From assembly GCF_026314295.1 (NCBI RefSeq), contig NZ_CP111108.1:434001-498000 (forward strand): a stretch of DNA of 64,000 nt, read 5' to 3'. The DNA comes from Caproicibacterium sp. BJN0003. Its GTDB lineage: Bacteria > Bacillota > Clostridia > Oscillospirales > Acutalibacteraceae. Shown here one piece after another: positions 1-7,899 of the stretch. Under the pieces are notes generated by a model, which made no database searches, was not told where the DNA came from, and saw nothing but the letters and a program-made list of their open reading frames with translations. The position numbers and the translations under genes are program-made. Numbering within the stretch: position 1 is the stretch's first letter; each line of letters opens with the position of its first letter.

Positions 1-1044
1 GGCGAAGGCACCTGGAACATGATCGAGATAAAAAGCGAAATCTTCTGCGCACATGGAAGGATGGGGAACAAGAACGGATTTTTCTGCTCCAAACAAAGAA
101 GCCGCGGTTTTATGGACGTAATCAGACATCGCTGCATCATTATTAACGGCCATATAGCCCCGTTCATAATCAAGCTCTCCGGTACACTGTGATAAGGTGC
201 AGATTCCCTTTAATACTTCGCCTAGACGTCGCTCTGCAAGGTCTCGAACATCAGGGTCAAAAGTGCGGCAGGTTCCCTCTAGAGCACATTCTTCTGCAAT
301 AATATTATAGCGCGTGCCGGCTTTAAAGGTTCCAATGGAGATGACTGCCGATTTAAGGGGATCTGTGTTGCGGCTGATAATCGACTGTGCTGCAGTTACA
401 AATTGAGCACCGGCGAGCAGTGAATCGATTCCCGCTTCAGGAGTAGCTGCATGACCGGATTTTCCGTGAATCTTAACATAGAAATGATCAGAAGCAGCCA
501 TCAGCGGACCGGCCTTTACACCGAAGGTACCAAGCGGAAGTCCCGGCCAGACATGCAGACCGAAAATTGCGTCGATTCCTTTTAATGCACCGGCTTCAAT
601 CATAGAACGGGAACCGCCTTTTGGAGAGAATTCCTCGGCAGGCTGAAAAATGAGCCGTACTGTTCCAGAAATTTGATCTTGAAACTGTGCGAGTAAACGC
701 GCTGCACCCAACAGCATCGTAATATGATTATCATGACCGCATGCGTGCATCATACCCGGAGTTTGAGAACAAAATGGCAGCCCTGTTTCTTCTGGAATCT
801 GAAGAGCGTCCATATCGGCGCGAAGTGCAACCGCTTTGCCGGGCTTGTTGCCGTGAATTTCTGCAAGAATTCCATGTCCACAGATGTTTTCTGTAATTTG
901 GTAGCTACCGATTTTTCGCAGTTCTGCTGCAATCAAAGCGGAGGTCTCTTTTTCCTGAAAAGCTGCCTCCGGATGGCGATGGAATTCTTCCCGCAGCTCG
1001 GAAAGATGTGATTCTATCTTTTGCGCGGATTCAAGAATTGTCAT
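1..1044 (-). CDS. M20-family amidohydrolase (N-acyl amino acid / IAA-amino acid hydrolase type), 3' end outside window
   Basis: The frame stays open from an ATG at 1044 to the window edge (348 codons), so the C-terminus is missing. The translation begins MTILESAQKIESHL and shows the M20D hallmarks: RADMDALQ near residue 75, MHACGHD near 99 (metal-binding Cys/His/Asp region), QPAEE (bridging/catalytic Glu), a HGKSGHAA dimerisation-domain motif, and a MCAEDFAFYL stretch near the end. These enzymes are cytosolic metal-dependent hydrolases that remove acyl or amino-acid groups from amides. It lies 48 bp downstream of a second M20 enzyme and a GltS-like symporter on the same strand, suggesting one operon for uptake and hydrolysis of N-acylated or glutamyl compounds. 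The substrate is not determinable. Family assignment is firm. Confidence 0.9.
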   Translation of the reverse strand, partial: MTILESAQKIESHLSELREEFHRHPEAAFQEKETSALIAAELRKIGSYQITENICGHGILAEIHGNKPGKAVALRADMDALQIPEETGLPFCSQTPGMMHACGHDNHITMLLGAARLLAQFQDQISGTVRLIFQPAEEFSPKGGSRSMIEAGALKGIDAIFGLHVWPGLPLGTFGVKAGPLMAASDHFYVKIHGKSGHAATPEAGIDSLLAGAQFVTAAQSIISRNTDPLKSAVISIGTFKAGTRYNIIAEECALEGTCRTFDPDVRDLAERRLGEVLKGICTLSQCTGELDYERGYMAVNNDAAMSDYVHKTAASLFGAEKSVLVPHPSMCAEDFAFYLDHVPGAFA

Positions 1045-1092
1045 GAATAAAATTGCCCCCTTTTCTATTGGAGAAAGCTAAATGAAACGATC

Positions 1093-2508
1093 TTATTTTT
1101 TTGCATTACTATTTGGCATGATTTCCGGCGGGATTGGACAGCGATAAGGTTTTCCATCTGTTTCGGATAAAAATTCTTCCTTAGCCTTTGGAAGAATGGT
1201 AGGATCGTCAATCAGCCTCTTTGCCGTGTCAGCGAGAACTCTTGCAGCATAAAGCATCCCTTTGACCGCTGTGCCTGAAATTCCCTGTGCTACGGCTTGC
1301 CATGAGTGTGCCGGTGTACCAGGCACAAAACAAGCACCAATAAACTGAGCGGTAGGGACGACGTGACTGCAGTCACCGACATCTGAAGAACCCGGAATAT
1401 TAATATCCAGGTGCTTGTGAGGCAAAACAAAATTCATCATTGGCAGTGCTTGACATTTCGCAATCATTTTGCGCTTTTCTGCGGCAGAAGATGCTGTCAA
1501 AGAGAGATCGCTTGCCATATCTATTTCTTTAACCGTCTTTTTGATCTCTTTTGCAAAATGCAGTTCCTCTTCAGTATAAACGGGAAGAGGAACACTCGTC
1601 ATACTCTGATAAAGAACCTCTTCCAGTACGGAGTTTGAGAGCACATTCGAACAGGCTTTATCAAATCGGATTTCCACTTCGGTTTCTGTCATCAAGGCAG
1701 CACCCTTTGCAATCTTGCAAACACGGTCATACAGTTTCTGTACTTTTTCAGAATCAGTCGAGCGGATCAGATAGATGACCTCTGCGTGGTTTGGTATTAC
1801 GTTTGGAGAAATTCCGCCGGTGTTGGTAATTGCATAATGAATCCGATCGGTTGGCTCAATATGTTCCCGCAGATAGTTAGCGCCAACGTCCATCAGTTCC
1901 ACGGCGTCCAGAGCACTACGCCCTAAATGCGGGGCACCGGCAGCGTGAGCAGAGATTCCTTTAAAGCGGAAATAAGCCTGACAATTTGCCTGCATGGAGC
2001 CGGTCGCAACAGCGTTGCCTCCACCGGGATGCCATGTGATGGCAGCGTCTAGATGATCGAATGCACCGGCTCTCGCAAGATAAGCTTTTCCGGAGCCGCC
2101 TTCTTCTGCAGGACAGCCGTATAGAACCACGGTGCCGGATTCTTTGGTTTCTTTCAGATAATCCCGTACCATCAGTGCAGCACCGACAGAGCCGCTGCCC
2201 AGCAGACTGTGTCCACAGCCATGCCCATTTGGTGTTTCTTCTCTGGGAGAAGGAGACGCCACGTTGGCTTTTTGACTGAGCCCCGAAAGTGCATCATATT
2301 CGGCTAAAATGCCAATAATAGGATGACCGCTGCCAAAGGAGGCAGTAAAAGCTGTATCCATTCCGGCTAGACCGGATTCTACTGAAAACCCTTCTTTTTT
2401 AAGAAGATCGATGATTGCTCCTGAAGAACGATATTCACAAAATTTCAATTCTGAGAAATCCCAGATTTTCGCATTCAACTGAGTAAGCAGCTTTTCATAA
2501 GTTTCCAT
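1093..2508 (-). CDS. M20 peptidase, AbgB-like (p-aminobenzoyl-glutamate hydrolase subunit B type)
   Basis: 471 aa. The motif HGCGH lies at residues 96-100 and CPAEEGGSGK near 132-141, giving the metal ligands and catalytic Glu pair of the M20 fold. WHPGG follows, and GISAHAAGAPH marks the lid/dimerisation domain. SSDVGDCSHVVP and GTPAHSW near the C-terminus match AbgB-type proteins, which cleave p-aminobenzoyl-glutamate or related aminoacyl-glutamates. A GGAAG ribosome site precedes the ATG at 2508. It lies 27 bp after the GltS-like gene and 48 bp before another M20 gene, so the three are probably co-transcribed. Known family role: hydrolysis of folate-breakdown product or of dipeptides. The real substrate here is unproven; a glutamate-releasing role fits the adjacent symporter. 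Confidence 0.85.
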   Translation of the reverse strand: METYEKLLTQLNAKIWDFSELKFCEYRSSGAIIDLLKKEGFSVESGLAGMDTAFTASFGSGHPIIGILAEYDALSGLSQKANVASPSPREETPNGHGCGHSLLGSGSVGAALMVRDYLKETKESGTVVLYGCPAEEGGSGKAYLARAGAFDHLDAAITWHPGGGNAVATGSMQANCQAYFRFKGISAHAAGAPHLGRSALDAVELMDVGANYLREHIEPTDRIHYAITNTGGISPNVIPNHAEVIYLIRSTDSEKVQKLYDRVCKIAKGAALMTETEVEIRFDKACSNVLSNSVLEEVLYQSMTSVPLPVYTEEELHFAKEIKKTVKEIDMASDLSLTASSAAEKRKMIAKCQALPMMNFVLPHKHLDINIPGSSDVGDCSHVVPTAQFIGACFVPGTPAHSWQAVAQGISGTAVKGMLYAARVLADTAKRLIDDPTILPKAKEEFLSETDGKPYRCPIPPEIMPNSNAKK

Positions 2509-2535
2509 ATTACGTTTCTTCCTTTATGTAGGAAA

Positions 2536-3933
2536 TCAGTTTCCTTTAAATTCTTTGCCAAATGCGATACGGCTCGAAATGATAGCACCAAGCAAAGAGA
2601 CAACGCCAATGCCAAGACCAACAAGTGCGGTAAATCCTGCACCGTTGCTCATTGGCAGAACGATAAACATGTTAAGTAGCGCAAAGTAAATAATACTGGT
2701 AACGGTGTAAGAGAGTGAATAGTTTGCAAGAGCAGGGCTCTTGAGGTCCGGATCGCAGATTCTGAGAAGCAGAACGCCTGTTAGGAAAACACCTGTTGCC
2801 ATGCCGAAGGTGCCGATCATCTGCTCAAACCAGTAGCCTTTCAGCAGACGTTTGCAGAAGAAGAACAGAACCGCGGTGGTAACGATGTAGCCGATGACGA
2901 CCATGACGAGAATTGGAACGATATAAGTGGCAACTGCTTTGAGAGGGAGGCTGGCAATTGCTGCGATGACAGCAAATTCAGTGCAGGAACCGGAAATCTT
3001 GCTCTTTACGCGATCATCGACCAAATAATCGATCTTCAATTTGCACATAATTCCCCAGATGAGGAACATGACGAGCATGCCGTAAGCCCATACGGAAATA
3101 CTGCTTAATACCGGAATCTTAAAAGCTTTGGTTATTTGAAGAATCCAATAGGAAATTCCACAGGCGAGAAAAATGAGAGCCATATGAAATGCAAATGCAT
3201 CAATAGAGGAAGACATTGTGGTTTCACGGCCAATAGAAGCTTGCTTTGCAGGATCTTTTTCAAAGCCTACACGGAGCGGCTCCGGAATATCTGCTGGCTT
3301 CTTTAGCATAGCGGTCTGACCATGACGGGCAGCCCAGTTGATCATTGCGATGCCGATCAGAATGCCGCCGACAAGACCAAAGGTTGCCGTGGTGATTGCA
3401 ACGCCCTGAGAAGTTTGCCAATATGGTAAATTCATTTCGTTGAGCATATTGCCGAGGGTACCTGCGGTGCCATGACCTCCGACAAATCCAATCGCAAGTT
3501 CGATTCCGAAAACGTCATAGAGATTCTGATTGCTGAAGGCGACATGCGTGCCATAACCGACTGCAAATTGTAGCATGCTGGCACCAAGTCCGATAAACAT
3601 CAGAGGAACAATGTTCTTGAGGACACTGGCATCTTCTCCTGTAGAAGCATCTTTCCCTGTTCCAATGCGCAGACCAAGAGGTACAGATGCGACAACAGGA
3701 ACGATTAAAATGCCTGGTAATAGAGAATAGATGTTAAACCAATCGGTAGGAACCGGAAGAATGTTAAAGCACTGCGGCCCTAGGAGTAGGAGCAGAAATC
3801 CGCCGATCACGGAAGCCGGAATAAAGGCTTTCTGAAAGACTTTGACTTTGGCGCGTAAAAACACACCGATTAGTAAGAATGCGCCTAAAAGTCCCAAACT
3901 TTTAAGCAGGTCGGTAAGGATAGCACTGGTCAT
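2536..3933 (-). CDS. Sodium/glutamate symporter-like membrane protein (GltS family)
   Basis: 465 aa, almost entirely hydrophobic, with about ten to twelve predicted membrane segments arranged as two repeats. GFVGGHGTAGTLG near residues 150-162 and GMATGVFLTGVLLLRICDPD near 375-394 are the paired re-entrant-loop motifs of the GltS/ESS family, which moves glutamate with sodium across the cytoplasmic membrane. The ATG at 3933 has an AGAGGGGGAAT ribosome site. It heads a leftward operon with two M20 hydrolases and is divergent from a regulator gene, the usual layout for a locally controlled uptake-and-hydrolysis cassette. A 9-bp perfect inverted repeat sits in its leader. Family is confident; substrate (glutamate or a glutamyl/N-acyl derivative) is inference. 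Confidence 0.8.
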   Translation of the reverse strand: MTSAILTDLLKSLGLLGAFLLIGVFLRAKVKVFQKAFIPASVIGGFLLLLLGPQCFNILPVPTDWFNIYSLLPGILIVPVVASVPLGLRIGTGKDASTGEDASVLKNIVPLMFIGLGASMLQFAVGYGTHVAFSNQNLYDVFGIELAIGFVGGHGTAGTLGNMLNEMNLPYWQTSQGVAITTATFGLVGGILIGIAMINWAARHGQTAMLKKPADIPEPLRVGFEKDPAKQASIGRETTMSSSIDAFAFHMALIFLACGISYWILQITKAFKIPVLSSISVWAYGMLVMFLIWGIMCKLKIDYLVDDRVKSKISGSCTEFAVIAAIASLPLKAVATYIVPILVMVVIGYIVTTAVLFFFCKRLLKGYWFEQMIGTFGMATGVFLTGVLLLRICDPDLKSPALANYSLSYTVTSIIYFALLNMFIVLPMSNGAGFTALVGLGIGVVSLLGAIISSRIAFGKEFKGN

Positions 3934-3958
3934 TAGGTATTCCCCCTCTAGTTTTATT

Positions 3959-3984
3959 TAAGGACTTTGATTTTTAAGTCCTTA
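3959..3984. promoter_or_regulatory. Inverted repeat in the gltS-like leader (candidate operator)
   Basis: TAAGGACTT and AAGTCCTTA form a perfect 9-bp inverted repeat separated by 8 bases, 26 bp upstream of the gltS-like start codon and between the divergent regulator and operon. It could be the binding site of the regulator at 4138-5448 or an RNA hairpin near the ribosome site. It lacks a long T-run in either direction, so a terminator is less likely. Confidence 0.5.
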
Positions 3985-4032
3985 ATTATGCATTCACAAT
4001 ATCATCAACAGCAACAAAAGTCAATTCTTTTT

Positions 4033-4061
4033 TTGACGAAATAAAATCTTTGTGATATATT
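4033..4061 (+). promoter_or_regulatory. Sigma-A-type promoter of the divergent regulator
   Basis: TTGACG (4033-4038) and TATATT (4056-4061) are separated by 17 bp, a near-consensus housekeeping promoter reading toward the regulator gene whose start is at 4138. Confidence 0.6.
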
Positions 4062-4137
4062 AAAGAAAATCCACGAAAAAGTTTGTGATAAATTAATTTT
4101 CGACATAATAATCTTAAGAAACGGATTGGGAGATTTT

Positions 4138-5448
4138 ATGATTTCTGTTGCGATTGTTAGCCCAAAGCGTTCGTTGGAACCGATCAATAAAGTCATTGAA
4201 AGTTATGATTTTGGGTGTGAATTTCACAAATATATCTATAACGAGCTGTCTGATATTGATTGGATTTATGAGGACTGCAAAGATCGGTGCGACGTGATTT
4301 TCTTCTCTGGAGAGCTGGGATATCATTATATTCATAACCATATCCCCAATATTGCAATTCCTTGTGCTTTTACTGCTTATGGAACCAAAGACATTCTGGG
4401 AATTCTGCTGAATTTTTGTATTGAACATCCAGAGGTCCCCTTAAATCGTGTGTTTGTGGACTTTTTGACCCCGCTTAATCATTTTATGGATGTGCAGCGG
4501 TATATTGATCCGAAAAATATGCCTTATTTTTATGAAGATAAAATCTATGACTATAAACGGATTACTGCCCGTACCCAGGAACTTTGGGATGCTGGAAAAA
4601 TTGATCTGGTTATCAGCCGAAGCATCAATAATCTTAAGGCATTGGACGAGCTGAAGATTCCCTATCTTGCAGTTTTTCCTTCTGCTATTATGATTCAGGA
4701 GTCAATCGAAGCTGCAGTAAAAGAACTGCGGCTTTCTCAGGCAGAAGAGATGGATCACCTAGTCGTTATTTTGCGGCTGCCTATGGAACGAAGCTGCAAT
4801 GGAGAAGAGCGCGAGTACAGAGAGGCAACACTGCATAAGCTGCTGGTGGATTTTCGCCGAGATAATGGAATGGACTTTTTGATTACCGCTGGATTTGGGC
4901 GTTTTGAACTCCAGACGCAAGCACCGATTCAGACAATCTCGGTGGAGAGGATTCAAAGATTGGTGCGTTATCTGCAGGAACATTTGAATTTTCCATTCCG
5001 TATTGGAGCGGGACTCAATCCTTCCGGAGACCGCAGCCATTATTATGCGGAGGTTGCATTGCTGGAAGCTTTAAAATACGGCGGAAACGACGGCTTTTTG
5101 GTTAGCGGAGACAATGCGGAGATGACAGGCCCCCTTTCTGCTACACATGCGGTTACTTATAGCTATGAAAATCAGAATGCGGTTTCATTTGCAAAAAATA
5201 GTGGAATTAACCAGACCAATTTGCTAAAGCTGGTTGGGCTGTTTCAGCTCAATGAGTCGGCACATCTGACAGCGGCTTCCGTCGGAAAACTGCTGAATGT
5301 AACTTCCCGCAGTGCAAATCGAATTTTACAGCAGCTTTTAGAAGCACAGCTCATTCATGAAATTTCGATTTCAGGACCAAATAAAAAAGGAAGACCAACG
5401 AGGACGTATGGTTTTTCAGCGGAAAGTTTCAGAAAAAGACTTTTATAA
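4138..5448 (+). CDS. Transcriptional regulator with N-terminal sensor region, degenerate cyclase-like middle and C-terminal winged helix
   Basis: About 436 aa from ATG 4138 (GGGAGA just upstream); an in-frame TTG at 4126 is an alternative. The first ~190 residues resemble a receiver/PrpR-N-like alpha/beta sensing region. Residues about 200-350 have the spacing of a GGDEF-type fold (ITAGFGRFELQT, FRIGAGLNPSGDRSHYYAE, ALKYGGNDGFLV) but no GGDEF signature, so it is probably a ligand sensor rather than an enzyme. The C-terminal ~75 residues are a winged helix-turn-helix (LTAASVGKLLNVTSRSANRILQQLLEA). It is transcribed divergently from the gltS-like/M20 operon and is the likely local regulator. 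I do not recognise a named family; the fold statement for the middle part is inference. Confidence 0.7.
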   Translation: MISVAIVSPKRSLEPINKVIESYDFGCEFHKYIYNELSDIDWIYEDCKDRCDVIFFSGELGYHYIHNHIPNIAIPCAFTAYGTKDILGILLNFCIEHPEVPLNRVFVDFLTPLNHFMDVQRYIDPKNMPYFYEDKIYDYKRITARTQELWDAGKIDLVISRSINNLKALDELKIPYLAVFPSAIMIQESIEAAVKELRLSQAEEMDHLVVILRLPMERSCNGEEREYREATLHKLLVDFRRDNGMDFLITAGFGRFELQTQAPIQTISVERIQRLVRYLQEHLNFPFRIGAGLNPSGDRSHYYAEVALLEALKYGGNDGFLVSGDNAEMTGPLSATHAVTYSYENQNAVSFAKNSGINQTNLLKLVGLFQLNESAHLTAASVGKLLNVTSRSANRILQQLLEAQLIHEISISGPNKKGRPTRTYGFSAESFRKRLL

Positions 5449-5464
5449 TCAGAGGAAAGATAAA

Positions 5465-5501
5465 AAGACGTACTGCGAATTTTCGCGGTGCGCCTTTTTT
5501 A
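5465..5501 (+). terminator. Intrinsic terminator after the regulator
   Basis: ACTGCGAA and TTCGCGGT pair, with flanking pairs extending the stem, followed by CTTTTTT. It sits 17 bp after the regulator stop and before the convergent metalloregulator gene. Confidence 0.75.
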
Positions 5502-5513
5502 TGTTCCTGAATC

Positions 5514-6008
5514 CTATGGAGGAGGTCCTTTTTTGATTAAACCTGTTTGTTCTTTTTGGGAGAGTTCGGCAGACGGTTTTCCTCTTGCAATTTCCAGTTC
5601 TTGTGTCAATTTATCAAGTCTGTGAATTGTAGCAGGAGTTAAAAAATGCTCGATTTTTTCCGCTTCTTCCAATTCGTCCTGAGAATGGTTGAGGATACAG
5701 AGAAAACGAAATAAAACGTCATGACGGTAGAGTAGATATTCTCCAACTTGACTGCCTTTTTGAGTTAAGCAGATCAATCCGTATTTCTCTGAACGGAGAT
5801 ATCCGGAGCTGGTCAGCTGCTGAACCATTTTTGTAACGGATGAAGGCTTTACGTGGAGCCTTTGGGAGAGCTCTCCTACCTTTACGGTTTCCCCTTGCTG
5901 CAAAATTCGGCAGATCATTTCTAAATAATCTTCCATTGCAGAGGTCATATCTGCGCTGTCGTTTTTTTGATAGCCTTTCAGAGTATAGAATCCATTTTGC
6001 TCTTTCAT
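5514..6008 (-). CDS. MntR/DtxR-family metal-dependent transcriptional regulator
   Basis: 164 aa from ATG 6008, preferred over an upstream in-frame GTG because AAGGTG lies 6 bases before it. The N-terminal winged helix includes AMEDYLEMI, which carries the Asp and Glu positions used for metal binding in MntR, and VKPSSVTKMVQQL as recognition helix. The dimerisation part has YRHDVLFRFL and EAEKIEHFL, matching the His and Glu/Glu/His metal ligands of MntR. There is no SH3-like third domain, so it is the short MntR-like form. It is divergent from feoA-feoB and most likely represses ferrous iron uptake when Fe2+ (or Mn2+) is plentiful. The family is clear; metal choice and target are inference from context. 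Confidence 0.88.
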   Translation of the reverse strand: MKEQNGFYTLKGYQKNDSADMTSAMEDYLEMICRILQQGETVKVGELSQRLHVKPSSVTKMVQQLTSSGYLRSEKYGLICLTQKGSQVGEYLLYRHDVLFRFLCILNHSQDELEEAEKIEHFLTPATIHRLDKLTQELEIARGKPSAELSQKEQTGLIKKGPPP

Positions 6009-6126
6009 AGAATTCACCTTATTTTTAATGATTCAGCTTTTGGAACGAATATTTTGGAAGCTGAATAATCTGTTGATAGACCAAAAGTTTCCTTCTCCTA
6101 AAATTTATTCGAAAGGTGTCATTTCT

Positions 6127-6360
6127 ATGAATCAGCAACTTTGCTTAAATGATATTGTACCGGGACAGCACGCAGTTGTCCGTTCATTAAATTCCAAAGG
6201 CAGCATGAGACGCCGACTTTTGGATATTGGGCTCATCGAAAATACAGATGTGGAATGTCTCGGAAGAAGCCCGGGAGGGGACCCATCGGCATTCCTGATT
6301 CGGGGAGCGGTAATTGCCATCCGTTCAGAAGACTGCCAAAACATCCTGATTAAAGCTTAG
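6127..6360 (+). CDS. feoA: FeoA-type ferrous iron transport accessory protein
   Basis: 77 aa from ATG 6127, chosen because AAAGGTG lies just upstream; the upstream extension of the frame is not typical. The protein is a small SH3-like domain: LNDIVPGQHAVVRSL, then RRRLLDIGLIENTDVE and the C-terminal IRGAVIAIRSEDC, all typical of FeoA. FeoA is a cytosolic partner thought to modulate the GTPase-coupled Fe2+ transporter FeoB. It is followed after 19 bp by feoB and divergent from an MntR/DtxR-like regulator, the standard feo arrangement. Confidence 0.92.
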   Translation: MNQQLCLNDIVPGQHAVVRSLNSKGSMRRRLLDIGLIENTDVECLGRSPGGDPSAFLIRGAVIAIRSEDCQNILIKA

Positions 6361-6379
6361 TCGGAAAGGGGCTTTCAGA

Positions 6380-7864
6380 ATGGGGTTAACAAATCGTTCG
6401 GTTGGAATTAACGCCGTGGATTCCGGGTTAAAAATTCAAAAGCATACACCGCTTGATCGGGTGATTGCGTTGGCAGGAAATCCAAATGTGGGGAAGAGTA
6501 CCGTCTTTAATGGGCTTACAGGCATGAATCAGCATACCGGAAATTGGCCGGGAAAAACGGTCACCAATGCGCAGGGGTATTGTGGAACAAAGAAACATTC
6601 TTATGTGATGGTGGATATTCCGGGAACCTATTCTCTGATGGCGCATTCTGCAGAAGAAGAAGTCGCCCGAAATTTTATCTGCTTTGGGGATCCAGATGCA
6701 GTGGTCGTTGTCTGTGATGCGACTTGTCTGGAACGTAATCTCAATCTGGTTTTACAGACGATGGAGATTTCTTCAAAAGTAGTTGTGTGCGTCAATTTAA
6801 TGGACGAAGCCAAGAAAAAGAACATTTACATCGATTTAAAAATGCTCCAAAAGCGTTTGGGAGTACCGATCGTCAGTACCGTAGCCAGAAAGAAAAGTAG
6901 CCTACAAAAGCTAATGAATACTTTGGATAGTGTAGTTGATGGGAAACTTTCAGCTTCTCCGCTAAAAGTTAGTTATTCAGAAGAAATTGAAGAAGCAGTT
7001 GCGATGATACAGCCGCTGCTCCAAAAAAAATTAAATGGAAAGTTAAATAGTCGGTGGTTGGGTTTAAAGCTGCTGGACACAGACGTATCTTTAATGAAAG
7101 AGATTGATTCTTATTTAGGAGAAAATTTTCTCAAGGACCCAACTCTTTTTGCAGGGGTTATGCGGGCAAAAAGTTTCCTTAAGGAAAAAGGATTTAGTAA
7201 AGATGGGTTAAAAGATCAGATGGTTTCTTCTTTGGTAACTGCTGCCGAAAATGTATGCCGCGGCGCGGTTACATACGAGAAGGAAAAATATAGCGCATTT
7301 GACCGTCGACTGGATCGGATTCTCACAAGTAAAATGACTGGATATCCAATTATGCTTGTACTTTTGGCTTTGATTTTCTGGATTACGATTACAGGCGCCA
7401 ATTATCCATCAGAACTTTTATCAAATGGCTTATTTTGGGTACAGGATCGGCTGACAGATTTCTTTCGTTCTATCAATGCGCCGGAATGGTTTTATGGAGC
7501 GCTGGTATTTGGAGTTTATCGGGTGCTTGCGTGGGTCGTTTCGGTGATGCTTCCACCAATGGCAATCTTTTTCCCGTTATTTACGCTTTTGGAAGATGCC
7601 GGATACCTGCCTAGAGTGGCTTATAATCTCGATAAGCCGTTTAAACGCTGTTGTGCCTGCGGAAAGCAAGCACTTACTATGTGCATGGAGAGTATAAATT
7701 TGTATTATAAGAATGTGAATTATATTCACACAGAAAAATCACCATCAACTGCCGTATGTTGGACGGGTGGTGGTGATTTTTTTAGTTGGAAAATATTAAA
7801 TATGAAGTCAAAAAAGTACTGCGTATTAAATTGTGTACTCATAATGCAGACAAGTTATTTATAA
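6380..7864 (+). CDS. feoB: FeoB ferrous iron transporter, N-terminal part, interrupted by prophage
   Basis: 494 aa as it stands. Residues 1-436 are genuine FeoB: G1 GNPNVGKST at 33-41, GNWPGKTV at 54-61, G3 DIPGTYSL at 79-86, G4 around VNLMDEA, a helical GDI-like region, then membrane segments and the start of the first gate motif (CACGKQALTMCM). FeoB is the cytoplasmic-membrane Fe2+ transporter. At 7688 the reading frame crosses the attL core and continues into prophage DNA for 58 unrelated residues before a stop. The rest of the protein is at 47.4-48.3 kb, and joining the two at the 12-bp core restores a roughly 715-aa protein in frame. In the lysogen this copy should not transport iron, since most transmembrane helices and the second gate are missing. 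Confidence 0.93.
   Translation: MGLTNRSVGINAVDSGLKIQKHTPLDRVIALAGNPNVGKSTVFNGLTGMNQHTGNWPGKTVTNAQGYCGTKKHSYVMVDIPGTYSLMAHSAEEEVARNFICFGDPDAVVVVCDATCLERNLNLVLQTMEISSKVVVCVNLMDEAKKKNIYIDLKMLQKRLGVPIVSTVARKKSSLQKLMNTLDSVVDGKLSASPLKVSYSEEIEEAVAMIQPLLQKKLNGKLNSRWLGLKLLDTDVSLMKEIDSYLGENFLKDPTLFAGVMRAKSFLKEKGFSKDGLKDQMVSSLVTAAENVCRGAVTYEKEKYSAFDRRLDRILTSKMTGYPIMLVLLALIFWITITGANYPSELLSNGLFWVQDRLTDFFRSINAPEWFYGALVFGVYRVLAWVVSVMLPPMAIFFPLFTLLEDAGYLPRVAYNLDKPFKRCCACGKQALTMCMESINLYYKNVNYIHTEKSPSTAVCWTGGGDFFSWKILNMKSKKYCVLNCVLIMQTSYL
7677..7688 (+). repeat. attL core (12 bp, shared with attR)
   Basis: CTATGTGCATGG occurs here inside feoB and again at 47417-47428. The feoB codons ACT-ATG-TGC-ATG run through it, and in the rejoined gene the next codons give GFGCN. 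A short core with no long identity is typical of large serine integrases. Confidence 0.9.
7714..7730. repeat. Perfect palindrome next to attL
   Basis: TGTGAAT-TAT-ATTCACA is an inverted repeat 25 bp inside the prophage from the attL core. It could be an integrase or directionality-factor site within attP, or part of a transcription stop. Function not shown. Confidence 0.5.
7734..7784. terminator. Terminator at the prophage left end
   Basis: AAAAATCACCA pairs with TGGTGATTTTT, with a loop that itself has short pairing, followed by a T-run on the plus strand and A-run upstream, so it can act in both directions. It lies within the chimeric tail of the broken feoB reading frame and would stop feoAB transcription entering the prophage. 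Confidence 0.7.
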
Positions 7865-7899
7865 ACAATCTGACATAACAAAGGCTCAATGAATTATCA

